From Candidatus Altimarinota bacterium (GTDB lineage: Bacteria > Patescibacteriota > Gracilibacteria > BD1-5 > UBA2023): 44,782 nt of DNA. Shown piece after piece: positions 19,895 to 29,822 of the stretch. The notes beneath the pieces were generated by a model. The model was given only the letters and a program-made list of their open reading frames with translations, was not told where the DNA came from and did not search any database. Where the stretch lies: NCBI GenBank assembly GCA_023260135.1, contig JALQWG010000012.1, forward strand, positions 1 through 44,782, given 5' to 3'. Every line of letters starts with the position of its first letter. Within the stretch, counting starts at the first letter, position 1. Both the position numbers and the translations under genes were made by a program.

Positions 19895-20802
19895 AATAAT
19901 TCATTTTTTGTTATCGCTTGAGTTCCAATCTTTCAAATAACAATAGCACTTCCTTTATTTCAGAGTTTAATTGCGTCAATCAGATTCATTCAAATAGAGA
20001 TTCCATAACAAACAGTTGCTATAAAAGTATCTCAGGCACCCGTAACATCATAAATCTCTTTTGCTATTGTTGGAATATGATGTATCTCATGGCTCTTGGT
20101 AATTAGACTAGCACCCTTACTTCCACGAGTAATGAGTAGATTTGTATCTAGACGTTGTGCTAATGTTAATCAATACTCTCAAACCTCAGAATCTATATTT
20201 TGGATATTCTTTCCGATTAAATTACAAAATTCACGAAAGTTTGGCTTAACTAAAAAAGCTCCTTTAAATAAGTTTAAATTAGTACTTTTCCCATCGAAAA
20301 AAACAGGTTTTCATGAAGAATATACGAGTGACATAATATCTTCAGTAATTGTACCTTTTGCATAATCTGAAATTATAATATATTCATAGTCATCAAAATC
20401 CACTTCAATTTGTGAGTCTTTTAAATGAAGATTTTGTATCTTCTTTTCATAATCTGCTCGTAATATTTGATGATCATAGCCTATATCGATAAATCGTTGC
20501 TTTAATATTGTATCTACTCATTTCAGAGCTCTTCAGATAAACTTTATATGATTTTTCTTAAATAATTCTTGTAGTAATCTTCAATTGAAATCATTACCAA
20601 TGATTCAATATAAATCACAACTTCAAGATAAATTTGCAATATTTCTTGCCGCATTTGCTGCTCATCATAATAAATATTCTTCGTTAAGTATATTTAATAG
20701 TGGTGCTGATGATTCAGGGTTTAATCGAGTAATTTCTCAATATGAATATTTATCAAGAATGATATCTCCAATGATTAAGATTTTTGGATTTTTATTTACC
20801 AT
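19891..20802 (-). CDS. hldA: D-glycero-beta-D-manno-heptose-7-phosphate kinase (HldE domain I type)
   Basis: This 303-residue PfkB-family kinase has ILIIGDIILDKY at the start, a GGAANAARNIANLSG substrate-binding block and ISDYAKG. VKPNFREF comes later, and the catalytic VTGAGDTFIA motif carries a TGA glycine. It matches the kinase half of HldE/RfaE, which phosphorylates heptose 7-phosphate at C1. The adenylyltransferase half is a separate gene immediately upstream, overlapping by 11 bases. It is the last gene of the minus-strand heptose operon. Confidence 0.92.
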
Positions 20803-21373
20803 ATACAGAAATAATTTTATTAATTACATTAGTTGAACTCAATCACTCTATTGCTTTAAAAATATATACTTTTCATCAGTTCTCTACGCATGAAATGGCT
20901 TCTGGCATGTATGATTTATTTAAGACTCCGGCACTATTTCAAGAATGAACAATAAAATTATATGCGTCAGTTAAATCTAGGTAAGATCACTTATCCCTAA
21001 TAAGTCATTCGTATCAATTAATGAGATAGTCTCATCATTTGACAATAATGGTAGGTCGGATTTCTTTTACTATATTCGCAGGATCTTTATCATTATAAAT
21101 ATATATATAATCGATATATTTAATTGCTTCAAGCATGTTGGATCGAAAAGAGATATTATTAATAGGCCTTCCTGGTTTACTTTCCCAATAAGAAGAACTA
21201 TCACTATTAATTCAAACCACGACAACATCACCAATAGATCTACAAAATTTAAATACCTCAATGTGTCATGGGTGTAATATATCAAAGCATCCATTTGTCC
21301 AGATGATGCTCTGTCGTTTGGAAATATGCTCTTGAATGGTAGATTTTAATATTCCTAAGTTACTTATTATCAT
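20792..21373 (-). CDS. hldC: Heptose-1-phosphate adenylyltransferase (HldE domain II type)
   Basis: This 193-residue nucleotidyltransferase has NGCFDILHPGHIEVF (HxGH), GINSDSSSY, RPINNISFRSNML and RPTIIVKGGDY, where both Gly of KGGD are TGA. It transfers AMP to D-glycero-beta-D-manno-heptose 1-phosphate, giving ADP-heptose. About 35 residues past the usual end (DAYNFIVHSGNSAG onwards) form an extra tail not normal for HldC. The 3' end overlaps hldA, implying translational coupling. Confidence 0.92.
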
Positions 21374-21392
21374 TTGAAGGTGATTAATAAAA

Positions 21393-21956
21393 TTATGCAA
21401 ATAACTGATACTCGATTTCTTCACAAATACTATGATAAATAATTGTATGGATTTCTTGTATTCTAGGCGTATTATTTGATCTTACCACTAAAGAGTAATC
21501 ACAATAAGCCAATATACTGCCACCATCATTTCCTAATATTCCAATATTAATCATTCATTTGGACTGAGATTTAATCATAGCATTGAGTATATTTTTACTC
21601 ATACCTGAAGTTGAGAATCATATAAAAATATCGCCTTCTTCTCAAAGTCACTCAATCTGCCTAGAAAAAATATATTCAAAACCATAATCATTTCCTATTG
21701 CCGTGATAACAGATACGTCTGAGTTTAGGGATATAGCACCTATAGCATTCCTGTTGAGTTTATATCTTCCAATAAGTTCCGCGGCAAAATGCATACTATC
21801 AGCAGCACTACCTCCATTTCAGGCAATGTAAATCTTCTTTCATTTTTTTATAGCTAGTAGCATTATTTCTATTACCTTAATTAGGTTATCATGGTTTTCT
21901 GAAATAAAAAGCTCATTTAATTTCTGTGATTCCAGAAAAAATTGTTTTATATTCAT
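21393..21956 (-). CDS. gmhA: Sedoheptulose-7-phosphate isomerase
   Basis: The 187-residue SIS-domain protein has [16 protein letters not shown] (about 45-60), FSTSGMSKN and [13 protein letters not shown], the metal-binding and active-site blocks of GmhA. It converts sedoheptulose 7-phosphate to D-glycero-D-manno-heptose 7-phosphate, the first step of the pathway. Its ATG at 21956 lies inside the gmhB 3' end in the string ATATGAATATAA. There TGA is a glycine codon of gmhB and TAA its stop, so the start and the recoded codon overlap. Confidence 0.94.
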
Positions 21957-22468
21957 ATATTGATGGAATTAATAATATTCGCAAAATCATACAGACTTTT
22001 CACGGTATAAGTCGGGTTCTCATTTACTGGATCTTCTTCTCATAAGAAAACTGTTTTACATCAAGCATTTTTTCAACACTGAATGTCGGATATCTTGTCT
22101 CATATGAAATAGCTATTATCTAAATCAATTTTGTATTTTTTCTGAGCAAATAATATATTTTGAATTCAAGGTTTTCGGCACTTACATCGATCTATTTCGG
22201 TATGAGGACATATATAGATATCATCAAATTCTAGTCAAAGATTATTTTGAAGTTGCTTATGGAAATTATCACATTCTTCTAATGAATACAATCAACGTCA
22301 TATTCCTGATTGGTTGGTAATGACTATCAATAAGTATCACATATTTCTTAATTTTTCTATTGCAATCTTAACACCATCTAATATGATTAAATCTTCTATT
22401 TTATAAACATAGCCCAGATCTTTATTAAGGACACCATCTCTATCTAAGAAAATTGCTTTATTATTCAT
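21947..22468 (-). CDS. gmhB: D-glycero-beta-D-manno-heptose-1,7-bisphosphate 7-phosphatase
   Basis: This 173-residue HAD phosphatase has FLDRDGVLN for motif I, VITNQSGI for motif II and the zinc-binding [14 protein letters not shown] typical of GmhB. K and D of motif III/IV lie near FIGDKISDIQ. It removes the 7-phosphate of the bisphosphate. It is the first gene of the minus-strand operon gmhB-gmhA-hldC-hldA, behind the promoter at 22488-22515. Confidence 0.93.
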
Positions 22469-22487
22469 AATAAAATAGTTACTTTAT

Positions 22488-22515
22488 AAGATATGAATAA
22501 TTATCCTCGTGTCAA
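22488..22515 (-). promoter_or_regulatory. Promoter of the heptose operon
   Basis: Minus strand TTGACA (22515-22510), 16-base spacer, TATCTT (22493-22488), 19 bases before the gmhB ATG. It is divergent from the next promoter. Confidence 0.6.
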
Positions 22516-22523
22516 TCGAAAGT

Positions 22524-22551
22524 TTGACATAATTCAATTATTATATATTAT
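22524..22551 (+). promoter_or_regulatory. Promoter of the GAPDH-like/glycosyltransferase operon
   Basis: TTGACA (22524-22529), 16-base spacer, TATTAT (22546-22551), 21 bases before the ATG at 22573. The two divergent promoters share the 8-base gap between their -35 boxes. Confidence 0.7.
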
Positions 22552-22572
22552 GAAAATAATTAATACAATCTT

Positions 22573-23610
22573 ATGCTCAAGACTAAAAAAATACTAGTAG
22601 TTGGTTTCGGAAGAGTGTGAAAACTCTTATGTAGACAACTTATTGATACATTTGAATCCATACATACTTCTAGATTAGAGCTAATTATATTAAATCGCAC
22701 AAATGATTTATCTCAACTGAAGTATTTGTTTAAATATGACTCAGTATATTGAAAGATAGATATCGATATCTCTGGAGATTCCGATACTATTTATTATAAA
22801 AATAGCAGTGTAAGATTTATAAATAGCCCTAATCTTGAGGAAGCATTTTTACATCAAAACATAGATCTGGCTATCAATTCAACACCATCCAAAAAAATAG
22901 CTGAAGAATTATGAGAATTATGAAAAAAATATTCAATAACTATTTTTCATACTAATCATAAAAAATGACTCAAAAATTTGGTTTACGGTGTAAATGATAA
23001 TATAGACTGGAGCATAAAACAAAATGTGACATGCACTATTTGTGATGTTTCTTGAACAGCAGGAGTTATTCAGAGAATTGCTGAGGAATTTAAGATAAAC
23101 TTTTTAAGTTTTATGAGTATTCATCCTGCACTAGCTTATCAAAATATTTTAGATAAAACACTTGATCAAGAATCGGCTCATTGATGGGTAGGCCAACATA
23201 ATTTATCTAGAAGTTTCTTTAATAATATTATACCAAAAAATACTACGGCATGAAAAGCCTTAGAAGATGTAGTTGGCATCTCCTTGGAAAATAAGATATT
23301 AAGCTATTCTATAAGAATACCCACTACATCCGTAACTATGGCTGACATAGTCATGGAGACAAAAAATGATATCAATAAGAGTGAAGTTATAGAAGCACTC
23401 GTACGCTTACAAAATGAAAATGATTCAATATTTCTAGAATATGATCAAATTACATCATTAGATATTATCAGAACTCAATATCTATCTGTTGTTTATATGG
23501 ACTCTTTGCAAGTGTTAAATAAGCATATAAAAATGACAATATTCTATGATAATGAATGGTGATATATAACAAATGTTGTTAGGCTTGCCTGAAAGGCATT
23601 GTTTTACTAA
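22573..23610 (+). CDS. Diverged glyceraldehyde-3-phosphate-dehydrogenase homologue
   Basis: The 345-residue protein has a Rossmann start VGFGRVGK (G11, G13, G16; the last is TGA), YDSVYGK matching YDSVHGK of GAPDH, and IDLAINSTPS in place of the I-E-S-T-G loop. The catalytic region is T-C154-T-I-C-D-V-S-G instead of S-C-T-T-N-C. A possible partner His is at 184 (SIHPALAY). IPTTSVTMADI and FYDNEWGYITNVVRL match the conserved C-terminal GAPDH blocks. Loss of T-T-N suggests a changed substrate or acyl-transfer chemistry. It heads an operon with a GT9 transferase and a pyruvyl transferase, so it may act on a sugar or glycan precursor. Confidence 0.85.
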
Positions 23611-23619
23611 TCATATAAA

Positions 23620-24810
23620 ATGCTTATCTCTAAACTCGATACATATCCTCATACTTGAACCAAAAAGAATATTACCAATTTCTTTGAAATGTTGCAAGAT
23701 ATTTTTATACATGAAGAGTGAGTCAAATATTATGCTGATAAAAAATTGATTTTACATGAGTTGTATCGAAAACATCGGGAAAGTATTAGCAGCGGATCAC
23801 ATATATACTCAGATGAATTATATGTACAAGTACAGCATATTAGGAATTTTTGGGATGCAAAAAAAATATTATTAATTCTTAATAATCAAATTTGAGATTC
23901 TGTACTTTCAATTCCCGTGATACTTTCTTTAATCGATACAAATAAAGAACTACATATTTTTACGATAAATAAGGACTTAATTAAAGTTCTGGTGGAGTTA
24001 GCAAGATGAAGTACTTGAAAGATTTATTTTCATGATCGTGATGAGATACTTTCAACTAAAATAGAACCTTCAAGTTACTGCATAAATTTACATAGAACCC
24101 TATCAGTTGATTGACTAGTCCATCAACAAAATTATCTTTCTATTGATTGGAGAGTGATTCCAAATATTCATGCCAACTACTATTCATTTCCAGAGAGATT
24201 TAAAATTTTAATTGAAATATTATTTTGATATAAAGGTAGAGAGTCTACCTCAATTGAACCAATTTCATTAGGAACTACTTATAATGACTACTTGATAGTT
24301 CCAAGATCATCACTTCACGAAAAGGAGCTATCAGAAGATGATTGGATTACTATATGTTCTGAGATAAATATTCAGAATAAAACAGTTGTATTTCATATTG
24401 TATTTGATAATCCTAACTGAAATATTGCTGATTTTAAGTACTATAACCTATATTTAAGATTAAAGCAGCTTTGACTAAATATAAATATTTTTCAAGAGGA
24501 ATTATGAAACATTCCAGATATTCTTCTAAAGATTAATCCTAAAGTAATTGCTGTTGATACATGACTTGCCCACATAACATCTTTTTTATGATTAAGTACG
24601 ACAATATTATTTCGAGCATGAAATTCAAATTTCTGGAGTTTTCCATTTAAGAATGTTCAAAGAATAAATTCATGATTGTCAGATTTTCTTATTCAGAATG
24701 AATATTGACTCTTTGATCCATTCTTCTGAAATTCTAGCTTAGATGCGTATACGAATGAATTATCACTCCAATCAGAGTTGGATGTTAAACAAATCCTAAA
24801 ATTATTATAA
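23620..24810 (+). CDS. Glycosyltransferase family 9 (heptosyltransferase-like)
   Basis: This 396-residue GT-B protein has KKILLILNNQIGDSVLSIPV (about 82-101) in the position of the N-terminal R-x-G-D-x-x-x-x-x-P motif of heptosyltransferases. AVDTGLAHITSFLGLSTTIL near residue 320 is the D-T-G-x-x-H donor-binding motif. GT9 enzymes add heptose from ADP-heptose, which the adjacent operon would supply. An 80-residue N-terminal extension precedes the usual start. At least 15 glycines are TGA. The gap to the preceding gene is 9 bases. Confidence 0.85.
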
Positions 24811-24822
24811 TAATCTGTATCT

Positions 24823-25770
24823 ATGACTGATAAAATCATATTTGATGAGGTTGTATGCTCACTACATCAATCAGATTCTTTAAGACAAAATGTTTGAGAT
24901 TATCTTTCCGCAAAAGCAATACAAGAAATCTATTGAGTCAAAGCAATCAAATTTTTACATGATACGAGCTCATCTTGAACCAACTGAAATGCTATATACT
25001 GAGGATGATGAATGTTACGTCCGTGATTTTCAAGTAGAAGAGTAAATTATCATTTTTCTCGTTCTCAAGGGAAACATGCTATTATTTGAATATGAATTAA
25101 TAGGGATCATTGAATGCCTGATTTTACAAGTGAAGATATTAGTGATATAAGAAAATGGGTTGAACCAGCCATTTTTGTAAGTGTTAGAGATTTTGAATCG
25201 CAGGAATTCTTAGAGTCTAAAGTTAAACCATGACAAACGCTAGAGGTAGAGCCATGTCCGAGCTATATTTATATAGAAAATACTTTTCAAGATTTTCAAA
25301 CGGATAAATTAGTATGAATAGTTCCAAGTTTCTGACATACGGGAAGCTATATTCCATTTATGGATTCAATGAATCAGCTAATTACTGATGCCTCTAAAAG
25401 GTACTCACAAGATCAAATACTAATTTTATGTCATGATATTTCTGACTATAACTATGCTCGGTTGCATTTCCCACACGTAGAATCTGCTTTAATTAGAGAG
25501 TTTTCTGATGTCATAAAGCAATATTGACGCTGTCAATGAGTAATTACAGCCCGAGCCCATTGAATAATATTTTCTGCAGCAGTAAATAGAAGAGTCTCCT
25601 ATATTTTATTATCCGATAAAATGAATTCACTTAGTGAATATCACTTTGCATCAAAAACTAAGGCAATTTGACCAAATTTTGATTTGAATTTTCATGAAGC
25701 AACTTTAGAAAAACAAGGACTACCCATAAAAAGGTGCATGTCTTCCAATAATTTTCTAGTTAATACTTAA
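24823..25770 (+). CDS. Polysaccharide pyruvyl transferase family protein
   Basis: The 315-residue protein matches the CsaB/PssM family that adds ketal-linked pyruvate to cell-wall or capsular sugars. A YGGGGMLRPG glycine loop lies near residue 59. GIGINRDHG, a VSVRD segment, CPSYIYI and ITARAHGIIFSAAVNRRVSY follow, the last being the family's R-x-H motif. TGA encodes 18 of its 22 glycines, including three of the four in the GGGG loop. It is the last gene of the GAPDH-like operon; its stop overlaps the convergent phosphatase stop by three bases. Confidence 0.85.
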
Positions 25771-26348
25771 ACATTCCAATGAAGAAGTTTAACTTTATTA
25801 TCAGTATTGATTTCTAAGATAAACTGACCAACGTTATCAATTTTTAGGCTCTCTACAAATGAGTGGGGTATTTGAAAAAAGTGTAGAAATAGACATTTTA
25901 TAGCAAAATCATGACTTACTATAGCCACTCTATTTAACTCTTTATTTTCTAGTAAAAACTTATTAATCCATTTAACAGCCCTCTCTTCAACCATAACGTA
26001 AGATTCACCATTTGGTGGAATAAATCAGTACACATCATTCAGATATTCAGGGGTATATACCTCTTTTTTAAGTTTTCATTCCCAATCACCTGAACTTTTT
26101 GCTTTCAAAGCATCTACAATATCAAACTCCCTATTAGGGAAAGTATTTTCGGTAGTCTGAATAGCTCGTGGAGTTGATGAAGATATGATCTTATCAAAAA
26201 CTAATCATTGTTCATTAAACTTTTTTCATAAGTTTATAGCTTGTTGTATTCATGATTCTGTAAGAAGAAAATCTTTAGCCTCTCAAATCACAATATCAGC
26301 CATTCACTTGTAGGCAGTTTCACCATGTCTTATTAAATGCAATATCAT
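25767..26348 (-). CDS. Histidine phosphatase (phosphoglycerate-mutase-like), first of two
   Basis: The 193-residue enzyme has LIRHGET at residues 5-11 (catalytic His-8), SSSTPRAIQT, a PNGESY motif and VSHDFAIKC with the second His. It resembles cobalamin-pathway and sugar phosphatases of the histidine phosphatase superfamily. The substrate is unknown; location in a sugar cluster suggests sugar phosphates or phosphoglycolate. Convergent with the pyruvyl transferase gene. Confidence 0.87.
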
Positions 26349-26429
26349 AGTTTAATTTAGTAAGTTCATTAAATTTGAATCATACTAAATAAAAATAGTT
26401 TTTAATCAAAAGTTTATATAATAGTTCTA

Positions 26430-27065
26430 CTAGAATTCCTCGAATGTGGGTATATTTTTATCTCTCTGAGGAGCAATTTTGATTACCTCAGTATTTCCTG
26501 TTTCATATTTTGGGAAAGAGAAAGGCAATATTCATGGATTTTGCAAATGAGAAACGTATCTATGTATACACTCTATAACTTTAGAATGTGAAACTACTCA
26601 TATCAATCAGTCTTGTTGTATTATTTGTTGAAAAAAGGTTACGGCACGTTTATATACATCAAATGAAGATTCTCCATCCGGTGCACTGAAGTAAGGATCA
26701 TTATAATAATCAAACTCATTATTAGGATTGAGTACTAGCTTTTTTGGGAGTCTTTCCCATTTCCCAAAACTTCTCGATCGTATTTCATTCGAGGTATGAA
26801 TACATCATCCTACCATAGGTGTTCACCTCTGATTAAGATATGTATTTGACATAACATTAAATGTTTCTTGGGCTCTTTCCTTCGGAGATACATACATTAT
26901 GTCAAAAACTATAGCACGCTTTGCTAACATAACTCATAAACTTTTTGCTTGTTCAACCCCCCTTCAAGTCAGTGCTCATTCTAAATCTGGTATGTAATCA
27001 GTATGATTCATACCTCAGCAATCTGATTCGCCATGTCTAATTATGTAAATACCTTTACTTCTCAT
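26430..27065 (-). CDS. Histidine phosphatase-like protein, second of two
   Basis: This 211-residue protein has IIRHGES (catalytic His), a YVSPKERAQET block equivalent to S-P-x-x-R-A-x-x-T, PDGESSF and VVSHSKVIE. It is the same superfamily as the neighbour at 25767-26348 but only distantly similar. The two are 81 bases apart on the same strand and probably co-transcribed. No AP-x-W or other substrate clue is seen. Confidence 0.85.
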
Positions 27066-27149
27066 ATAAACATATATAACTATTTATTTTTATATGTCAA
27101 TACTCACTTAGAATTAAGTTATGATAGTATAATTTTGGTAGAGTGAAAA

Positions 27150-28190
27150 CTAACTCCCTTCAAGCTTACACTGAAGTATCCCCAAGTTCACGAGGATACT
27201 TTTTTCATCAACTTTCCAATTGGTATTTTCAAGTGATTCTTGGATCATTTCGAGAAATGCTTTCTTCTCAAGCCCCTTCCCTGCAATACTCAGCTCAACA
27301 TTTACTCACCGTCTGAAGACTACAGGATTGGAAAAGGTAATATCTTTATATTTATGCTTCTTGAGAACTTTCGTAATAAGTTCCTTGAGATCAGGAAAAT
27401 CAAGTTTCTTTATCTGAGGAGTAGCTGCTTCCTCAGTAGAATCATCTGACTTTCAGTCTTTACTCCAACCAGGACTTGTGACAAGATGATGAAGCTGATT
27501 CAGGCTTACCTGAGCTTCCCTATAATCTCCTGTCTCTTTTTCAGATAAGACGTATTTTTCTCTGTCTGATAAATAATTGAGATCCTCTTCCTCAATAGTT
27601 TTTTCAAAAATATCTTCTTTCACATAACCACAAGAATTACAAGTATCCCGATAAATAGTTTGCTTCTTCTGATCTATCATTTCAGACTTCAGATCCGTAC
27701 TTTGGCATTTCTCGCACTTCTGCTTCTCGTGTCGAAATTCTTCTCCATCATTATAAAATGCTCTTTTGAGATCGCATATACCACACTTAAACATAAATAA
27801 TATTCGATGCCTCTCTTTTTTATCATACGATAAGTAAGGGATCTTTTCGATTATCCTCATCTCAGTATTACACTTTATACAGTATGGATGTCTTTTTGGT
27901 TGAGTATTTTCATAAAACTCATCTCTTTCTTTATCACTCTCCATCCATTCCTTGATAGTCTTATCTCTATCTAAAGCAAGTTGTCATTTCTCAAAGTAGA
28001 GCATTAATGTTCTTATGCACTCATCCACTGCTCGGATACTCTTTTCATCTTCACCTTCCTTCATTTCTGAAAGAGACTTCTGAATTGTATTATCTAGACT
28101 TCTCTCTGTCATACGACAATGTGTAACGACCATTCTATCGTATCGATTCTCATAATATTCCCGATCCTTGAGGCATGGAGTGTAGGACAT
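27150..28190 (-). CDS. Zinc-ribbon protein of unknown function, 346 residues
   Basis: Four CxxC pairs (C104/C107, C136/C139, C159/C162, C184/C187) indicate two zinc ribbons, embedded in a Lys/Glu-rich protein. The N-terminal 70 residues are helical (SLDNTIQKSLSEMKEGEDEK). The C-terminal third resembles a ribbon-to-beta domain ending KLEGS. Possible nucleic-acid binding. It is divergent from the membrane-protein gene at 28316. A GGATACT/AGTATCC inverted repeat (27175-27200) lies inside its 3' end and has no evident function. Confidence 0.75.
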
Positions 28191-28315
28191 AAGACAAATC
28201 TAAGAAGTCTTAGTATTATATCCTGTCTACGATATAAGCAAGAAAATGTATGTTATTGATAAATTATGGATTTTATATACAATAATAATTAATTTATTTT
28301 CTAGAGCACAACAAT

Positions 28316-28870
28316 ATGCGATTTATAGATAAGATTAAAAATGCTTTTGGCTACTCCCATTTCTGAAATAAATTGATAGTTGAGAATAACTTGAAGATTT
28401 TTATCGAGCTCGCAAAAAATAATTCTGATACTTTATCAAAAATAGTGTCAGATTTTCGAACCGCCCATATGAATATAATTGCATGAATGATAGCATTTCT
28501 ATGACTTATAAATAAAGACTGAGTACATAATGATATCCACTTTAAACATTGAGTAATAGCATTACTTATTTTTATTGCAATAAGTATTGTAGCCATTCTC
28601 ATGAGCTATTACCATGATGGCTTTTATTTAAAGGCTACAATAAATTACTTGAGTAAGTATATAAAAATAACGAAACAAAACAAAGATGAAATTATTCAAC
28701 TTGAATTCGATAAAGAAAAGGCAGATGAAATGAAACAAGTTTTAACAGAATTTCGAGCCCCGACATACCCAAAAATTCAGATCTTTATAAATTTATTATA
28801 TTTTATCACGTGGATTGTACTTATATATGGTCTATATAATATAATTATGTATTATATTTGAATTTATTAA
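28316..28870 (+). CDS. Small membrane protein, 184 residues
   Basis: Not recognised. Predicted membrane segments are about 53-66 (NIIAGMIAFLGLI), 83-97 (IALLIFIAISIVAIL) and 157-180 (FINLLYFITWIVLIYGLYN). A charged Lys/Glu helix separates the second and third. It starts ATG 28316 and ends with a TGA glycine three codons before TAA. It has a likely 119-base spacer to the next plus-strand gene and may belong to the same accessory block, possibly as a membrane effector. Confidence 0.7.
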
Positions 28871-28989
28871 AAAGATCGATAGTTACGTAAGAGATAACTA
28901 TTTTATAACATGCATCTGTAAATATCAATACCTATACTTTTGCTTCATAGACAGTAGAGTGGTATAATGTACGGGTAATTATTGTGTTC

Positions 28990-29712
28990 ATGAATACTCA
29001 CTGGATTGCACTATATCTCTCAGGACAATATCCTGGAATGTATACTGTGCCTAACAAACTTGATATAATATTTAAAATTCGTCAGATAGATTCGACGAAT
29101 TTTAGTGATACCATGATATGACTTTTGCATGGTAAATCGGATGTTGAGTACTTTAAGACATTACTCGATTCATTTAAAGATAGACATGGCGAAGATAAAT
29201 TAATGGTATTGCTAGAAAGATTGAGTGTTCCAAATGAAGTAAGAAATGATCCGTATGAAAAATTCGAAAGCAAAGAAATAGTTATATCCGAGTATGATAA
29301 AAAGACTATTTGATTTATAACACCTTTTGATAAAAAACACGAAAAACTTCAAAAAATAATTCAAACATATCTTAATCAAAACTTTAGTTGATGGAAAATT
29401 GAAGTTGCTTCTTTGGAGAAAGATGGTGATGGAAAATATCTCTGGACAAGTATTGATGAATTTCTTGAGAAGTATCCTTTATATGTTGTTGATTTTAGAG
29501 ATTCTAATCTGAATGTAGCGATTGAACTAGGAGGAATACTCAAGACATGAAAACCATGCATAACTATAGTTGAAGATAAGCTCCCTTCCGATATTACTTG
29601 ATTCATCTATGTTAGAAAGCCTAAAGTAGCAATGGAAGATGACTGAACTGAAGATGCTCAAAAGAAATTTCTTGAAGACTTCTCTATCCAGTTAAAAAGA
29701 TATATAAATTAA
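28990..29712 (+). CDS. TIR-like or deoxyribosyltransferase-like domain protein, possible defence effector
   Basis: This 240-residue protein has a C-terminal alternating beta/alpha domain (about 105-235). It shows IGFITPFDKKHEKLQKIIQ, a strand KIEVASLE, then LYVVDFRDSNLNVAIELGGI and LKTGKPCITIVED. The D-x-N-x-x-x-x-E-L-G pattern is that of nucleoside 2-deoxyribosyltransferase and TIR-like folds, where the Glu is catalytic. The N-terminal 100 residues are unassigned (possible sensor). TIR-like proteins often act as NAD-depleting defence effectors; that role is inferred only. A terminator follows at 29711-29743. Confidence 0.6.
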
Positions 29713-29743
29713 AAGAGGTATACAAACCTCTTTTAATTTTTTT
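29711..29743 (+). terminator. Terminator after the TIR-like gene
   Basis: AAAAGAGGT/ACCTCTTTT stem, then A-A and a seven-T run. It overlaps the stop codon and separates this gene from the lexA-led operon. Confidence 0.8.
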
Positions 29744-29758
29744 GAGGATAATTTATAC

Positions 29759-29790
29759 TTTTTTATAAATTACTTGTATTTTTTATAAAT
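29759..29790 (+). promoter_or_regulatory. Repeated operator-like sequence before the lexA-like gene
   Basis: TTTTTTATAAAT occurs twice (29759-29770 and 29779-29790), starting exactly 20 bases (two helical turns) apart, next to an AT-rich promoter region with TATAAA near 29795. This placement suits binding sites of the encoded repressor, but simple AT bias could also produce it. Confidence 0.35.
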
Positions 29791-29822
29791 CTATATAAAA
29801 TACGACTATTTAATAATTTCTT

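Noticed and set aside
27173-27204. AGTATCC/GGATACT hairpin plus six Ts as a plus-strand terminator
   Set aside because: It lies inside the 3' coding part of the zinc-ribbon gene on the minus strand, and no plus-strand gene ends there.
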